64,000 nucleotides of DNA from NCBI RefSeq assembly GCF_003953935.1, contig NZ_RXLQ01000008.1:62001-126000 (forward strand). Direction: 5' to 3'. Both the position numbers and the translations under genes were made by a program. This document shows, one piece after another, positions 23,044 through 31,541 of this stretch. The stretch is from Massilia atriviolacea. Lineage in GTDB: Bacteria > Pseudomonadota > Gammaproteobacteria > Burkholderiales > Burkholderiaceae_D. Numbering within the stretch: position 1 is the first letter of the stretch; each line of letters starts with the position of its first letter. The notes under the pieces were generated by a model that ran no database searches, was not told the origin of the DNA, and saw nothing but the letters and a program-made list of their open reading frames with translations.

Positions 23044-24456
23044 TTAGTTCTTGACGGCGGTGGATGCGGCGGCGGCCGGCGCCGGCGCTGTGACGGGCGC
23101 GGCGGCCGTCCTGGCGACCGGCTTGCGGTCGATGACGGTGCGGTTGGCGCGCGTCAGATAGGTTTTGGCGACGCGCTGGATGTCTTCCGAGCGCACGGCC
23201 TCGATCCAGCCGGGGATCTTGTTGGCCACGTTGGCGTCGCCCCACAGGGTTTGCAGCTTGGCCAGGGTGTCGGCGCGGTCCATGAAGCTTTCCATCGTGT
23301 TGTACCAGTTGGCCAGCATGCGCGTCTTGACGCGCTTGAGGGTGGCCGCGTCGGCGCCGCTGGCGGCGATCTTGGCGACTTCTTCCTCGATGCCCTTGAG
23401 CATGGCGTCGGCGCTGCTGGTCGGCTTGTACAGCGCGAACACGGTAAACAAGGTCGGGCCGTCGAATTCCCACGGGCTGGTCAGTCCGTACAGGGAGTCG
23501 ACGTTGAGCGCCACTTCGCGCCCCTTGACCAGGCCCTGGTACAGGACCGAGGCGTCGCCGCCGGCCAGCAATTCGCCTAGCACCGCCATCGGCGCCAGGT
23601 CGGGGCTACCGCGCTGCGGCATCTTCCAGGCGGCGGCGATGGCCGGCACCTGGGCCAGCGCGTCGCTTTGCTCGATGCGCTTTTCGGCCGTGCCCAGCGG
23701 CTCGCTGAAGTCGGTCGGCGCCGGGGTCGGGCGTTTCGGGATGGCGGCAAAGTATTTCTGCGCCAGCGCAAAGCCCTGGGCCGCGGTGACGTCGCCCGAA
23801 ATGGCCAGCACCGCATTGTTCGGGCCGTAGTAATCGCGGTGGAAGTTGCGCACGTCGTCCAGGCTGGCGCCTTCCAGGTCCTCGAAGCTGCCGTAGCCGT
23901 CGTGGTTGTTTTCCCACTTCTGGAAGGCTTGCTGGTTGATGTCGATCCACATGAAGCCGCCGTAGGGCTGGTTCTTCACGTTGACGCGGATTTCTTCCTT
24001 GACCACGTCCTGCTGGTTCTTCAGGGTTTTTTCGTTGAAATCGAGCGTCTTCATGCGGTCCGCTTCGAGCCACAGGATCGATTCGATCGACGACACCGGC
24101 GCCGTCTCGATATAGTTGGTGAAGTCGGGCCGGGTCGAACCGTTGTTGCGGCCGCCGCCGCCGGTAATGGTCTTGTCGAACACGCCCTTCGGTGCGTTCG
24201 GCGTGCCCTGGAACATCAGGTGTTCGAACAGGTGGGCGAAGCCGGTGCGGTTTTTCGGTTCGAGCCGCATGCCGACGTGGTACACCACGCTTACGCCGAC
24301 GGTGGGCGAGGTGTGGTCGGGCGAAACGATCACGGTCAGGCCGTTGTCGAGCTTTTTGACGTTGACGGGAACGGTCCAGCTGTCGCTGCTTGCCGCAAAG
24401 GCGGACAAGGACAGGGAAAGTCCGGCGATGAGAACGGGGAGTTGGCGCATGCGCAT
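23044..24456 (-). CDS. M16 family zinc peptidase, catalytic subunit
   Basis: The 470-residue product has a signal peptide and the inverted zinc motif HLFEH (75-79), with the distal Glu in NQQDVVKEEIR. The tail is Pro/Ala-rich (KPVARTAAAPVTAPAPAA). It probably acts in the periplasm on peptides together with the non-catalytic partner downstream. The ATG at 24456 is preferred because GAGG is 6-7 nt upstream; 24468 and 24450 are alternatives. Confidence 0.9.
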   Translation of the reverse strand: MRMRQLPVLIAGLSLSLSAFAASSDSWTVPVNVKKLDNGLTVIVSPDHTSPTVGVSVVYHVGMRLEPKNRTGFAHLFEHLMFQGTPNAPKGVFDKTITGGGGRNNGSTRPDFTNYIETAPVSSIESILWLEADRMKTLDFNEKTLKNQQDVVKEEIRVNVKNQPYGGFMWIDINQQAFQKWENNHDGYGSFEDLEGASLDDVRNFHRDYYGPNNAVLAISGDVTAAQGFALAQKYFAAIPKRPTPAPTDFSEPLGTAEKRIEQSDALAQVPAIAAAWKMPQRGSPDLAPMAVLGELLAGGDASVLYQGLVKGREVALNVDSLYGLTSPWEFDGPTLFTVFALYKPTSSADAMLKGIEEEVAKIAASGADAATLKRVKTRMLANWYNTMESFMDRADTLAKLQTLWGDANVANKIPGWIEAVRSEDIQRVAKTYLTRANRTVIDRKPVARTAAAPVTAPAPAAAASTAVKN

Positions 24457-24567
24457 GAAAAACCTCACGATAAGTACCTGGAAAACCAGCTCGGCCGCAG
24501 GGGCGGGAGCCGCTGCATGGCGGCGTATCTTAACGTAGCTTGGTTTTTAAACAAACATATGCATGTC

Positions 24568-24606
24568 AAAAAAAAGCCCGCGCGCAGGGGGGCGCGAGGG
24601 CTTTCA
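24568..24606 (-). terminator. Rho-independent terminator of the PEP-CTERM gene
   Basis: On the minus strand, AAAGCCCTCGCG pairs with CGCGCGGGCTTT (one mismatch) around a C-rich loop and runs into TTTTTTTT. It lies 18 bp past the stop at 24624 and separates this gene from the M16 pair. Confidence 0.85.
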
Positions 24607-24623
24607 TGCCGGCAGGGTAAAAC

Positions 24624-25181
24624 TTACGCTGCCAGGGCGGCGGCGGCGGCCTTCTTGTTGCGGCGGCGCGCGGTGAAGCCCAGCAGGCCGAGGCCGGCGA
24701 GCATCATGGCATAGGTTTCTGGCTCAGGTACTGGCGCCAGGGCGATGTTGGTCGAGTAGCGGCCTGCGGTGTTCGACAGGATGCTGCCCTTGATCTGGAT
24801 CGTGTACGCGCCAGCGGCCAGGGTCGAGGTCGACAGCGACCATTGGTCGGTCGCGCCGGTCGACAGCAGGGTGCCGCCGAACAGCGAGCCGGTGCTGTCG
24901 ATCAGGTTGAAGGCGGTGATGTCCAGGCCGTTCTTGGCATTGCCGGTGATCGACAGGACGCCAGCGGCGAATTCGCCAGCCTGGGCCAGGGTGAAGCTGT
25001 AGTTGTCGACGAAGGTGTTGCCCTTGTTGCCGCCTGCAAAGAAGCCATCGGCTTCAGCGAAGTTGTCGACCAGTTCCAGGGTCGAGGTGTTGATGATTTC
25101 GACAGCGGATGCCTGGCTCGAAACGAGGGCGGCGGATGCCAGCGCGATGGCCGACAGGAAGACTTTGGATTTTTTCATCAT
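24624..25181 (-). CDS. FxDxF-family PEP-CTERM protein
   Basis: The 185-residue product has a signal peptide (KVFLSAIALASAALVSSQASA), a Ser/Gly/Thr-rich beta-type body with FAEADGFF, NTFVDNYSF and FNLID segments, and a C-terminal VPEPETYAMMLAGLGLLGFTARRR tripartite tail: PEP motif, one hydrophobic helix, basic cluster. The tail is the sorting signal recognised by exosortase, linked to extracellular polysaccharide and floc formation. No exosortase gene is in the window. Start at one of two adjacent ATGs (25181/25178) behind AGGTG. Confidence 0.92.
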   Translation of the reverse strand: MMKKSKVFLSAIALASAALVSSQASAVEIINTSTLELVDNFAEADGFFAGGNKGNTFVDNYSFTLAQAGEFAAGVLSITGNAKNGLDITAFNLIDSTGSLFGGTLLSTGATDQWSLSTSTLAAGAYTIQIKGSILSNTAGRYSTNIALAPVPEPETYAMMLAGLGLLGFTARRRNKKAAAAALAA

Positions 25182-25701
25182 AGTGCACCTATTAAAGTTG
25201 CCTTTTGTTAAGGCCGGATTGTGGCTTGGAACGCGTATGTGTACGCGAGAAGGCAATCTAACATCGGCTTGTGACAGTAGTAAGGACGAGGCCGCTTCTT
25301 TACATCTCGTTGCAATTTTCTACAGAGAACGCTTAGTTGATATGGAAATACTATTAAAAGCCCGTTCTCATAGTGAAGAGCTCGCTTGATTTCTGTTGCA
25401 GAGCACCATTTGTGTTCATATCAATTCTGTTTGTAGTCCCAATCCTACACGACGACGAGAAATTGTGGAAGCTTGGGCTTAAGTCATTCCTAAGTTGCGC
25501 TTCAGTTGAGCCGCCTCAATACCGCGCCGGCGCATCATGTTGGGGTGTTGCTTGACCGCTTTGGTGCCCGGTTTGTGCCGTATTGCGCCAGTTTGGTGAG
25601 GAGTCGGGCGAAAACCCCTGCTGCGGCCTGGCACGGAACCTGCACCCGCTTGTTTCTGTCCGGATGGCGACATCGCCGCCGGCACTGAGAAGGAGAGCAA
25701 G
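25182..25701. other. Divergent intergenic region, AT-rich
   Basis: This 520-bp stretch separates the leftward PEP-CTERM gene from the rightward MCP-like gene. It is clearly AT-richer (25260-25500) than the rest. The left part should contain the PEP-CTERM promoter and the right end holds a sigma-54-like element at 25629. No coding frame with a ribosome site was seen. Confidence 0.6.
25629..25644 (+). promoter_or_regulatory. Candidate sigma-54 promoter of the MCP-like gene
   Basis: TGGCAC, 5-nt spacer, CTGCA. One mismatch (C for T) in the -12 element relative to TGGCAC-N5-TTGC. It ends 57 bp before the start codon at 25702 on the correct strand. Confidence 0.5.
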
Positions 25702-26388
25702 ATGTTGGACGATGCGAGCACACTGGAACGCCCGCGCGAAGATGGATTTGCCGGCGTCAAGCTGTCCGGCGACGTCTTCGGGGCGCTGATCAACCTGTCC
25801 GGCCGGCGCCGCTTCACCTCGCAGCGCGTGGTGCTGTACGCCGTGCTGGCCTCGATGGGCCACGAGGGCGCCGTGGCGACCGCGCGCGAGACCCTGGCGC
25901 AGTTCCGCGAAGCGCACCTGACCCTGGTCGAAGGCAAGGGCGGCTTGCCGGGCGTGTTTTGCGCACAGCTGCGCGACGCTTACTTCGGCGTGCTGCAGGG
26001 CGACCGCGTGATTCGCGACTTCATCGCGCTGGCCGAAGCGGCGCTCGACGCCATCGTCGGCGGCGGGCGCGGCGCGCCGGCGCTGCTCGACGAGCTGGTG
26101 CGCAGCGGAACGGCCCTGTTGAGCGTGCTCAACGGGCTGACCCTGGTCTACGAAGAACAGTCGAAGCGCCACGCCCAGCTGCAAAAGCGCCAGCTGCAGG
26201 TGATGATGGGCGATATCAAGACCATCGCCAAGCAGGCCCGCATGGTCGCTTTCAATGCCCAGATCGTCGCCGCGCGCGCCGGCCAGGCCGGCAAGGAGTT
26301 TTCCGTGGTGGCCAGCAGCATGACCCTGATCACCGGCGAGATCGACGACCTCGTGCACGAAGCGCTGAACGGCGCGCTGGCCGCCTGA
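25702..26388 (+). CDS. Soluble methyl-accepting-chemotaxis-like signalling protein
   Basis: The 228-residue product has no transmembrane segment. Its C-terminal third matches the MCP signalling-tip hairpin (IKTIAKQARMVAFNAQIVAARAGQAGKEFSVVASSM). The N-terminal ~150 residues are a helical domain of unknown type. MCP-tip proteins without membrane anchors usually report cytoplasmic states to CheA/CheW. Many bacterial energy or PEP-linked sensors look like this, but the N-terminus shows no PAS or heme motif. GAGAGCAAG lies upstream of the ATG. It is convergent with the GMC oxidoreductase. Confidence 0.75.
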   Translation: MLDDASTLERPREDGFAGVKLSGDVFGALINLSGRRRFTSQRVVLYAVLASMGHEGAVATARETLAQFREAHLTLVEGKGGLPGVFCAQLRDAYFGVLQGDRVIRDFIALAEAALDAIVGGGRGAPALLDELVRSGTALLSVLNGLTLVYEEQSKRHAQLQKRQLQVMMGDIKTIAKQARMVAFNAQIVAARAGQAGKEFSVVASSMTLITGEIDDLVHEALNGALAA

Positions 26389-26405
26389 GGAATTGAAACG
26401 GCGCC

Positions 26406-27701
26406 TCAGCGCGCCAGGCGCCGGCCCAGCCAGGTGCCCAGGCACAGCAGGGTCAGGGTCGGCGGCAAGCCCCACGGTCCGGGAATGACCGAGGCGTCGC
26501 ACACGTACAGGCCGGCGGCCCCGGCTTGCAGGCTGGCGTCGACGCCGTCGCCGATCGGCACGCTGCCGCCCGGATGCGCGGCGAAATGGTGGCTGGCGAA
26601 CACATGCGTGGCGCCGCAGCGGGCCAGGATCGCGCGCGCCATGGCTTCGCCCCGGGCCAGCTTGGCGCGGTCGGCCTGGTGCAGGGTCTTGTCGACCCAG
26701 CGCGGCCCCACCGCGCCGCCGGTCCGGTCGGCGATCTTGACCATCAGCGAGAGCGTGCGCCGGTGCGCGAACAGGCGGTCGAAACGGCCCGCCTGCGCCG
26801 TGAAGGCCTGGTACATCGGCTTGGGCAGGGTCATGTCGGCCAGCGAAATGCCGGCCTCGTCGAGGCGCATGCCGGCCGCCATCGGCACTTCCGCGCCGCC
26901 GTCGAGGCCGTCCACCGTGCCCATCACCGCCAGCACCGGATCGCTGAACAGGCTGCTGGCCCGCGCGCGCAGGCCGCTGCCGTGCAGCAGGCGCGGGCTG
27001 CCGACGCCGCCGCCGGCCAGGACCACCAGCGGCGCACGCGCCTGTTCGAGCTTGCCCTCACGTACATAGTCGACGCCGGCCGCCTTGCCGTCGTTCACCA
27101 GCACGCGGGTGGCGCGGGCCTTGTCGCGCAGGACGGCGCCGTGGGTACAGGCCTGGTCGATGAAATCGCGCGCACTCCACTTGGCCCCGAACGGGCAACC
27201 GTAGACGCAACGCCAGCAGCCGGCCCGGCACAACTGCGGGCGGATCATCTTGTCGAGCTTGCGCCAGTCCAGGCCCAGCGCCAGCGCGCCTTGCAGGATG
27301 CGCGTGGCCGCCGGACCGACCAGCGCATCCGGCAGCGGGCCGATCGGCAGCTCGGCGCGCAGCGAAGCCAGGGCGGGCGCCAGGTCGATGCCGAGCGCGG
27401 CGAAGCGGGCCAGGGGCGGATCGGCGGCGGTGGCGAAGTTGATGCTGGAACTGCCGCCGGCGTTGACGCCCTGCACCAGCAGCGACGCGTCGCGGTGCAC
27501 GAAGGCGCCCTTGCCGGGAATGGCGGCGATGCGCGCCATCTGCGCCAGGGTGCCGCGCAAGGGGGCGGCGCTGCCCTGTTCGAGGATCAGCACGCGCAGG
27601 CCGCGCGAGGCCAGTTCGCGCGCCACGCTGGCGCCGCCCGGCCCGCTGCCGACGACAATCGCGTCGAACGATGGGGCGGGGGAGGAAATGGTCTCTGGCA
27701 T
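26406..27701 (-). CDS. GMC-family FAD-dependent oxidoreductase
   Basis: The 431-residue product has the N-terminal dinucleotide-binding motif (DAIVVGSGPGGASVARELASRG), the GMC signature GVNAGGSSSINFA, a cysteine cluster (CRAGCWRCVYGCPFGAKWS) seen in alcohol/long-chain-alcohol oxidase relatives, and the C-terminal active-site strand (HHFAAHPGGSVPIG ... DASVIPGPWGLPPTLT). It is shorter than typical GMC enzymes (~530), lacking part of the substrate domain, but the frame is intact. The substrate is unknown. A single-gene transcript is likely. Confidence 0.85.
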   Translation of the reverse strand: MPETISSPAPSFDAIVVGSGPGGASVARELASRGLRVLILEQGSAAPLRGTLAQMARIAAIPGKGAFVHRDASLLVQGVNAGGSSSINFATAADPPLARFAALGIDLAPALASLRAELPIGPLPDALVGPAATRILQGALALGLDWRKLDKMIRPQLCRAGCWRCVYGCPFGAKWSARDFIDQACTHGAVLRDKARATRVLVNDGKAAGVDYVREGKLEQARAPLVVLAGGGVGSPRLLHGSGLRARASSLFSDPVLAVMGTVDGLDGGAEVPMAAGMRLDEAGISLADMTLPKPMYQAFTAQAGRFDRLFAHRRTLSLMVKIADRTGGAVGPRWVDKTLHQADRAKLARGEAMARAILARCGATHVFASHHFAAHPGGSVPIGDGVDASLQAGAAGLYVCDASVIPGPWGLPPTLTLLCLGTWLGRRLAR

Positions 27702-27886
27702 GGTGTCCGAGTATCGGCCGCAGTGGCGGGCGCGTCAACCAGGTGATGCGCGATCGCGTTCCATCGCGCTTTTTGCGGGACTGGGTGGCGAAAAATGCAG
27801 TTCGTCGCAATCCGCTGGAGCGATGGGTGGCGTGTGGTTAAAGTCGCACCATACCGCCACGTCATCGAACCCACCAGGAGCGCATC

Positions 27887-28087
27887 ATGAACATCGCCAA
27901 ACACATGGAAGCCATTTTTCTTGCCGTCGTCGCCGTGATCGGCGCCAGCACCTTCGCCACGGCCGGCGCGCCGGCCCCGCGCAGCGCGCCGCTGGCCGCC
28001 AGCGCCACGGCGGACGCCGCCATTCCGGTGGTCGTGGTCAGCGCGCGCCGCCTGAGCGCCGCCGAAAAAGCCAGCCTCCCGCAATAA
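27887..28087 (+). CDS. Small secreted or membrane-anchored protein
   Basis: The 66-residue product starts at an ATG behind AGGAGCG and has a signal-like hydrophobic segment (AIFLAVVAVIGASTFATAG) followed by ~40 Ala/Pro/Val-rich residues ending SARRLSAAEKASLPQ. No family is recognised. It sits 72 bp upstream of the GIN-domain gene on the same strand, so they may share a transcript. Confidence 0.6.
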   Translation: MNIAKHMEAIFLAVVAVIGASTFATAGAPAPRSAPLAASATADAAIPVVVVSARRLSAAEKASLPQ

Positions 28088-28159
28088 GCTGGAACTGCGC
28101 CGCACTTGCTGGTAGTGTATGCGCCATCCCATACCAATAAAAACACGCGGAGACGCACG

Positions 28160-28912
28160 ATGATGCAATTTTTTCATGCCGGCGCGCTGGCAGCGGCCCT
28201 CACCCTGGCCGCGGCCGCCAGCGCCGGCGCCGCCGACGACCACCTGAGCGAAACCCGGAGCGTCGACGCCAATGCGCAGCGGGTCCGGCTCGACGGCGCC
28301 ATCGACCTGCGCCTGCGCCAGGGCGCCGTCCCGAGCCTGGTCATCAGCGGCGGCAGGCGCGCCATGAGCGCCGTCACCACCGAGCAGCATGGCGACACGA
28401 TCAGCATCGGCGGCCCCGCGCGCGGCGCGCGGGCGCGCGCCGACCTGACCCTGCCGGCCCTGCGCGAAGTGTCCTCCGACAACGTCGGCTTTACCGAGGT
28501 CAGCGGCTTCGCCGGCGACGAACTCGACCTGTCGCTGGAAGGGGCCGGCTCGATGCGGGTCAACTGCACTTACCGCGTCGTCAGCGCCAGCCTGGGCGGG
28601 GTGGGCAGCCTCGACCTGGAGGGCGTGCTCGGCGAGGGCATCGAACTGGAGCTGCGCGGCGCCGGGTATGCGCGGCTGAGCGGGCGCGCCAAGTGGCTCA
28701 AGGCCGACCTGGGCGGGCTGGGCGGACTCGATGCGCATCAGTTCCAGGTCGACAGCGTGAACATCGACTTGAACGGACTCGGCAACGCGACCGTGATGGC
28801 GCGCCAGAGCGCCAGGCTACGCCTGGACGGGATGGGGTCGGTGATTGTGTACGGCAAGCCTGCCAACCGCAGCGTCCGGGTCGAAGGCCTCGGCAAGGTC
28901 AGCTGGAAATGA
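28160..28912 (+). CDS. DUF2807/GIN-domain secreted protein
   Basis: The 250-residue product has a signal peptide (AGALAAALTLAAAASAGAA), then the repetitive beta-solenoid pattern of the putative auto-transporter adhesin head GIN domain (short strands ending in G/L/D such as LEGAGSMRVN, LGGVGSLDLEG, LRGAGYARLSG, LGGLGGLD, LNGLGNATV). In other bacteria this domain is secreted or surface-exposed; its role is unclear. Two adjacent ATGs (28160/28163) follow GGAGA. The stop overlaps the next gene's start (ATGA). Confidence 0.85.
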   Translation: MMQFFHAGALAAALTLAAAASAGAADDHLSETRSVDANAQRVRLDGAIDLRLRQGAVPSLVISGGRRAMSAVTTEQHGDTISIGGPARGARARADLTLPALREVSSDNVGFTEVSGFAGDELDLSLEGAGSMRVNCTYRVVSASLGGVGSLDLEGVLGEGIELELRGAGYARLSGRAKWLKADLGGLGGLDAHQFQVDSVNIDLNGLGNATVMARQSARLRLDGMGSVIVYGKPANRSVRVEGLGKVSWK

Positions 28913-29559
28913 GCGTCATGCACGCACGGCTGGCGACCCGCGCCATGAAACAATCCCTGTTCGCGCTCCTGCTCGCGGCCGGCCTGCACGGCACTGCCTT
29001 CGCCGGGTTCGCCGAAGGCGCCAACGCCTACAATGCGCGCGACTATGCGCGCGCGCTGAAAGAAGTCGCGCCGCTGGCCAGGGCCGGCCATGTGGACGCG
29101 CAGCATTTGCTCGGGCTCATGTATTACATGGGGCGCGGGGTGGCGCGCGACTACAGGCAGGCCATGCTGTGGCACCGCAAGGCGGCCGATCAGGGCAAGG
29201 CCGACGCCCAGTATGTGGTGGGGGCGATGTACTACACGGGCAACGCGGTGCCGCTCGATCACAAGGCGGCGATCGGCTGGTTCCGCAAGGCGGCCGAGCA
29301 GGGGCATGCCGAGGCGCAGCATGCGCTGGGATTGATGTACCGTTATCACGCGGCGGGCATGCCGCAGGATAAGGTGCTGGCCTATATGTTGTGGAACCTG
29401 GCGGCGGCCAGCGGCAACGCCAACGCCACCGAGCAGCGCGCCGCCATCGCCAGGCGCATGACGCAGGAGCAGATCGACGAGGCGCAGGCCTTGTCGCGCG
29501 CGTGGAGGCCGGGCACGCCCCTGCCGACGCAGTCGCGCAGCGGCGGCGCGGCGGGCTAG
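28909..29559 (+). CDS. Sel1-repeat (TPR-like) protein
   Basis: The product (216 residues from 28909) contains a signal peptide beginning at Met13 (MKQSLFALLLAAGLHGTAFA) and three or four Sel1 repeats (GHVDAQHLLGLMYYMGRGV, GKADAQYVVGAMYYTGNAV, GHAEAQHALGLMYRYHAAG). Start choice is open: 28909 overlaps the previous stop as ATGA, while 28945 begins directly at the signal. Sel1 proteins scaffold periplasmic or cytoplasmic complexes. It is translationally coupled to the GIN-domain gene. Confidence 0.85.
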   Translation: MSVMHARLATRAMKQSLFALLLAAGLHGTAFAGFAEGANAYNARDYARALKEVAPLARAGHVDAQHLLGLMYYMGRGVARDYRQAMLWHRKAADQGKADAQYVVGAMYYTGNAVPLDHKAAIGWFRKAAEQGHAEAQHALGLMYRYHAAGMPQDKVLAYMLWNLAAASGNANATEQRAAIARRMTQEQIDEAQALSRAWRPGTPLPTQSRSGGAAG

Positions 29560-29639
29560 GGTGGGGTAGAGGAGCGGGGGAAAACACGCTTCCCCCACAT
29601 CCCGTACAATCGCCTTTTGCTTCCAGCGAGCCCCATCCC

Positions 29640-30620
29640 ATGCGTGCCATCGAAATCAAGCAGCCCGGTCCACCCGATGTGTTGCAACTGTGCGAGCGTC
29701 CCGTTCCTGAACTGAAAGCCGGCGAAGTGCTGATCCGCGTGCACGCGGCCGGCATCAACCGTCCCGACGTCCTGCAGCGCCTCGGCCACTACCCGGTCCC
29801 GCCCGGCGCCTCCGACCTGCCCGGCCTCGAAGTGGCGGGCGAGATCGTCGGCGGCGATCTGGCCGGCAGCGCTTTCCAGAAAGGCGACATGGTCTGCGCC
29901 CTGGTCCAGGGCGGCGGCTACGCCGAGTACTGCGCCGCGCCGCTGCCGCAATGCCTGCCGCTCCCCGCCGGCCTGAGCCCGCTCGAAGCGGCCTCCCTGC
30001 CCGAGAACTACTTCACGGTCTGGAGCAATGTGTTCGACCGCGCCCGCTTGGAAGGCAGCGACACCCTGCTGGTGCAGGGCGGCACCTCCGGCATCGGCGT
30101 CACCGCCATCCAGCTCGCCGCCGCCCTCGGCCACCGCGTGTTCGCCACCGCCGGCAGCGCCGGGAAATGCCGCGCCAGCGAGTCGCTCGGCGCCGAACGC
30201 GGCATCGACTACAAGAGCGAGGACTTCGCCGCCGTGGTCAAGTCGCTCACCGACAACAAGGGCGTCGATGTCATCCTCGACATGGTCGGCGGCGACTACC
30301 TGCCGCGTGAAATCGATTGCCTGGCCGACGACGGCCGCATCGCCCTGATCGCCCTGCTGGGCGGCGCCAGGGCGAATATCGACCTCGGCCAGGTCCTGCG
30401 GCGCCGCCTGAGCATCTCCGGTTCGACCCTGCGTCCGCGTCCGGTGGCCTTCAAGGGCGCGATCGCCGCCAAGCTGCGCGAACGGGTCTGGCCGCTGTTC
30501 GGGCAGGGCAGGATCCGCCCGGTGATTTTCCAGACTTTTCCGCTCGAACAGGCGGCCCAGGCGCATGCCCTGATGGAGAGTTCCACCCATATCGGGAAGA
30601 TCATGCTGCAGGTGCTGTGA
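29640..30620 (+). CDS. NAD(P)H quinone oxidoreductase, zinc-independent MDR family (PIG3-like)
   Basis: The 326-residue product is of the medium-chain dehydrogenase/reductase superfamily: N-terminal GroES-like part (VHAAGINRPDVLQRLGHYPVPPG) and a Rossmann domain (LLVQGGTSGIGVTAIQLAAALGH). No zinc-ligand cysteines are in place, as expected for quinone oxidoreductases. The PENYFTVWSNVFDRA segment is typical of the TIGR02824/PIG3 group. It precedes tpiA but is separated from it by a clear sigma-70 promoter. Confidence 0.9.
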   Translation: MRAIEIKQPGPPDVLQLCERPVPELKAGEVLIRVHAAGINRPDVLQRLGHYPVPPGASDLPGLEVAGEIVGGDLAGSAFQKGDMVCALVQGGGYAEYCAAPLPQCLPLPAGLSPLEAASLPENYFTVWSNVFDRARLEGSDTLLVQGGTSGIGVTAIQLAAALGHRVFATAGSAGKCRASESLGAERGIDYKSEDFAAVVKSLTDNKGVDVILDMVGGDYLPREIDCLADDGRIALIALLGGARANIDLGQVLRRRLSISGSTLRPRPVAFKGAIAAKLRERVWPLFGQGRIRPVIFQTFPLEQAAQAHALMESSTHIGKIMLQVL

Positions 30621-30658
30621 CGCGCTGAGGTTGCGATACAACTGCCCCCGGCCTTTGT

Positions 30659-30687
30659 TTGACCGACATCGGATCGGGGGTTAAAAT
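30659..30687 (+). promoter_or_regulatory. Sigma-70 promoter of tpiA
   Basis: TTGACC (30659-30664), 17-bp spacer, TAAAAT (30682-30687), 27 bp upstream of the tpiA start codon. Both hexamers are close to consensus and the spacing is ideal. Confidence 0.8.
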
Positions 30688-30713
30688 AGCGGGTTAATTA
30701 AATCTGGGCTACT

Positions 30714-31478
30714 ATGCGTCGCAAACTGGTCGTAGGAAATTGGAAGATGAACGGCAACCGTGCCGCGAATGCGAGCCTGCTGGCCGGCATCGTCGCAGGC
30801 ATCGGCGCCGCTAACGCCGCTAACGCCGCTAACGCCTCTTGTGCCGTGTGTGCGCCGGCTCCCTATCTGGCCCAGTGCCAGGAAACGCTCGCCGGCGGAG
30901 CGGTGGCCTGGGGCGCCCAGGATGTCTCGGCCCAGCCGGGCGGCGCCTTCACCGGCGAGGTGTCGGCCGCCATGCTGGCCGATTTTTCCTGCGCCTACGT
31001 CATCGTCGGCCATTCCGAGCGGCGCGCCTATCATGGCGAAAGCAGCGAACTGGTGGCAAAAAAAGCCGTCGCCGCACTGGACGCGGGCATGACCCCGATC
31101 GTCTGCGTCGGCGAAACCCTGGCCGAGCGTGAGGCCGGCCAGACCGGCGCCGTGGTGTCGGGCCAGCTCGGCGCCGTGCTCGACCTGGTGGGCGAGCGCG
31201 TGGCGCAGATCGTCGTCGCCTACGAGCCGGTCTGGGCGATCGGCACCGGCAAGACCGCCACGCCGGCCATGGCCCAGGAAGTCCATGCCCAGCTGCGCGC
31301 GCAGCTGATGGCAAAGAATGCAGTCGCGGCCGAGACAGTGCAGATTTTGTACGGCGGCAGCATGAAGCCCGATAACGCCCTTGAATTGATGGCCCAGCCG
31401 GATATCGACGGCGGCCTGATCGGCGGGGCGGCTTTGAAGGCGTCGGATTTCCTCGCCATTCTTCACGCAGCCAATTGA
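30714..31478 (+). CDS. tpiA: Triosephosphate isomerase
   Basis: The 254-residue product catalyses dihydroxyacetone phosphate to glyceraldehyde-3-phosphate. It has the N-terminal NWKMNG (catalytic Lys), VGHSERR (catalytic His) and the glutamate loop [16 protein letters not shown] with the flexible phosphate-binding loop. An unusual 9-bp triplication (GCCGCTAAC x3, 30807-30833) encodes Ala-Ala-Asn three times at residues 32-40, just after helix 1. It is followed by secG, as in other Burkholderiales. Confidence 0.98.
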   Translation: MRRKLVVGNWKMNGNRAANASLLAGIVAGIGAANAANAANASCAVCAPAPYLAQCQETLAGGAVAWGAQDVSAQPGGAFTGEVSAAMLADFSCAYVIVGHSERRAYHGESSELVAKKAVAALDAGMTPIVCVGETLAEREAGQTGAVVSGQLGAVLDLVGERVAQIVVAYEPVWAIGTGKTATPAMAQEVHAQLRAQLMAKNAVAAETVQILYGGSMKPDNALELMAQPDIDGGLIGGAALKASDFLAILHAAN

Positions 31479-31482
31479 ACTC

Positions 31483-31520
31483 TTATTGTTGTTATTGTTG
31501 TTATTGTTGTTATTGTTGTT
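31483..31520. repeat. 9-bp tandem repeat in the tpiA-secG spacer
   Basis: TTATTGTTG is repeated four times (31483-31518) plus TT. It lies 4 bp after the tpiA stop and 21 bp before secG. It is pure A/T/G on this strand and probably keeps the leader of secG unstructured. Slippage could change its length. Confidence 0.9.
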
Positions 31521-31541
31521 AAACTTGGAATGGAATAAGCA

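Noticed and set aside
29574-29596. GGGGGAA/TTCCCCC hairpin after the Sel1 gene
   Set aside because: Stem possible but no T-run and short, so not called as a terminator.
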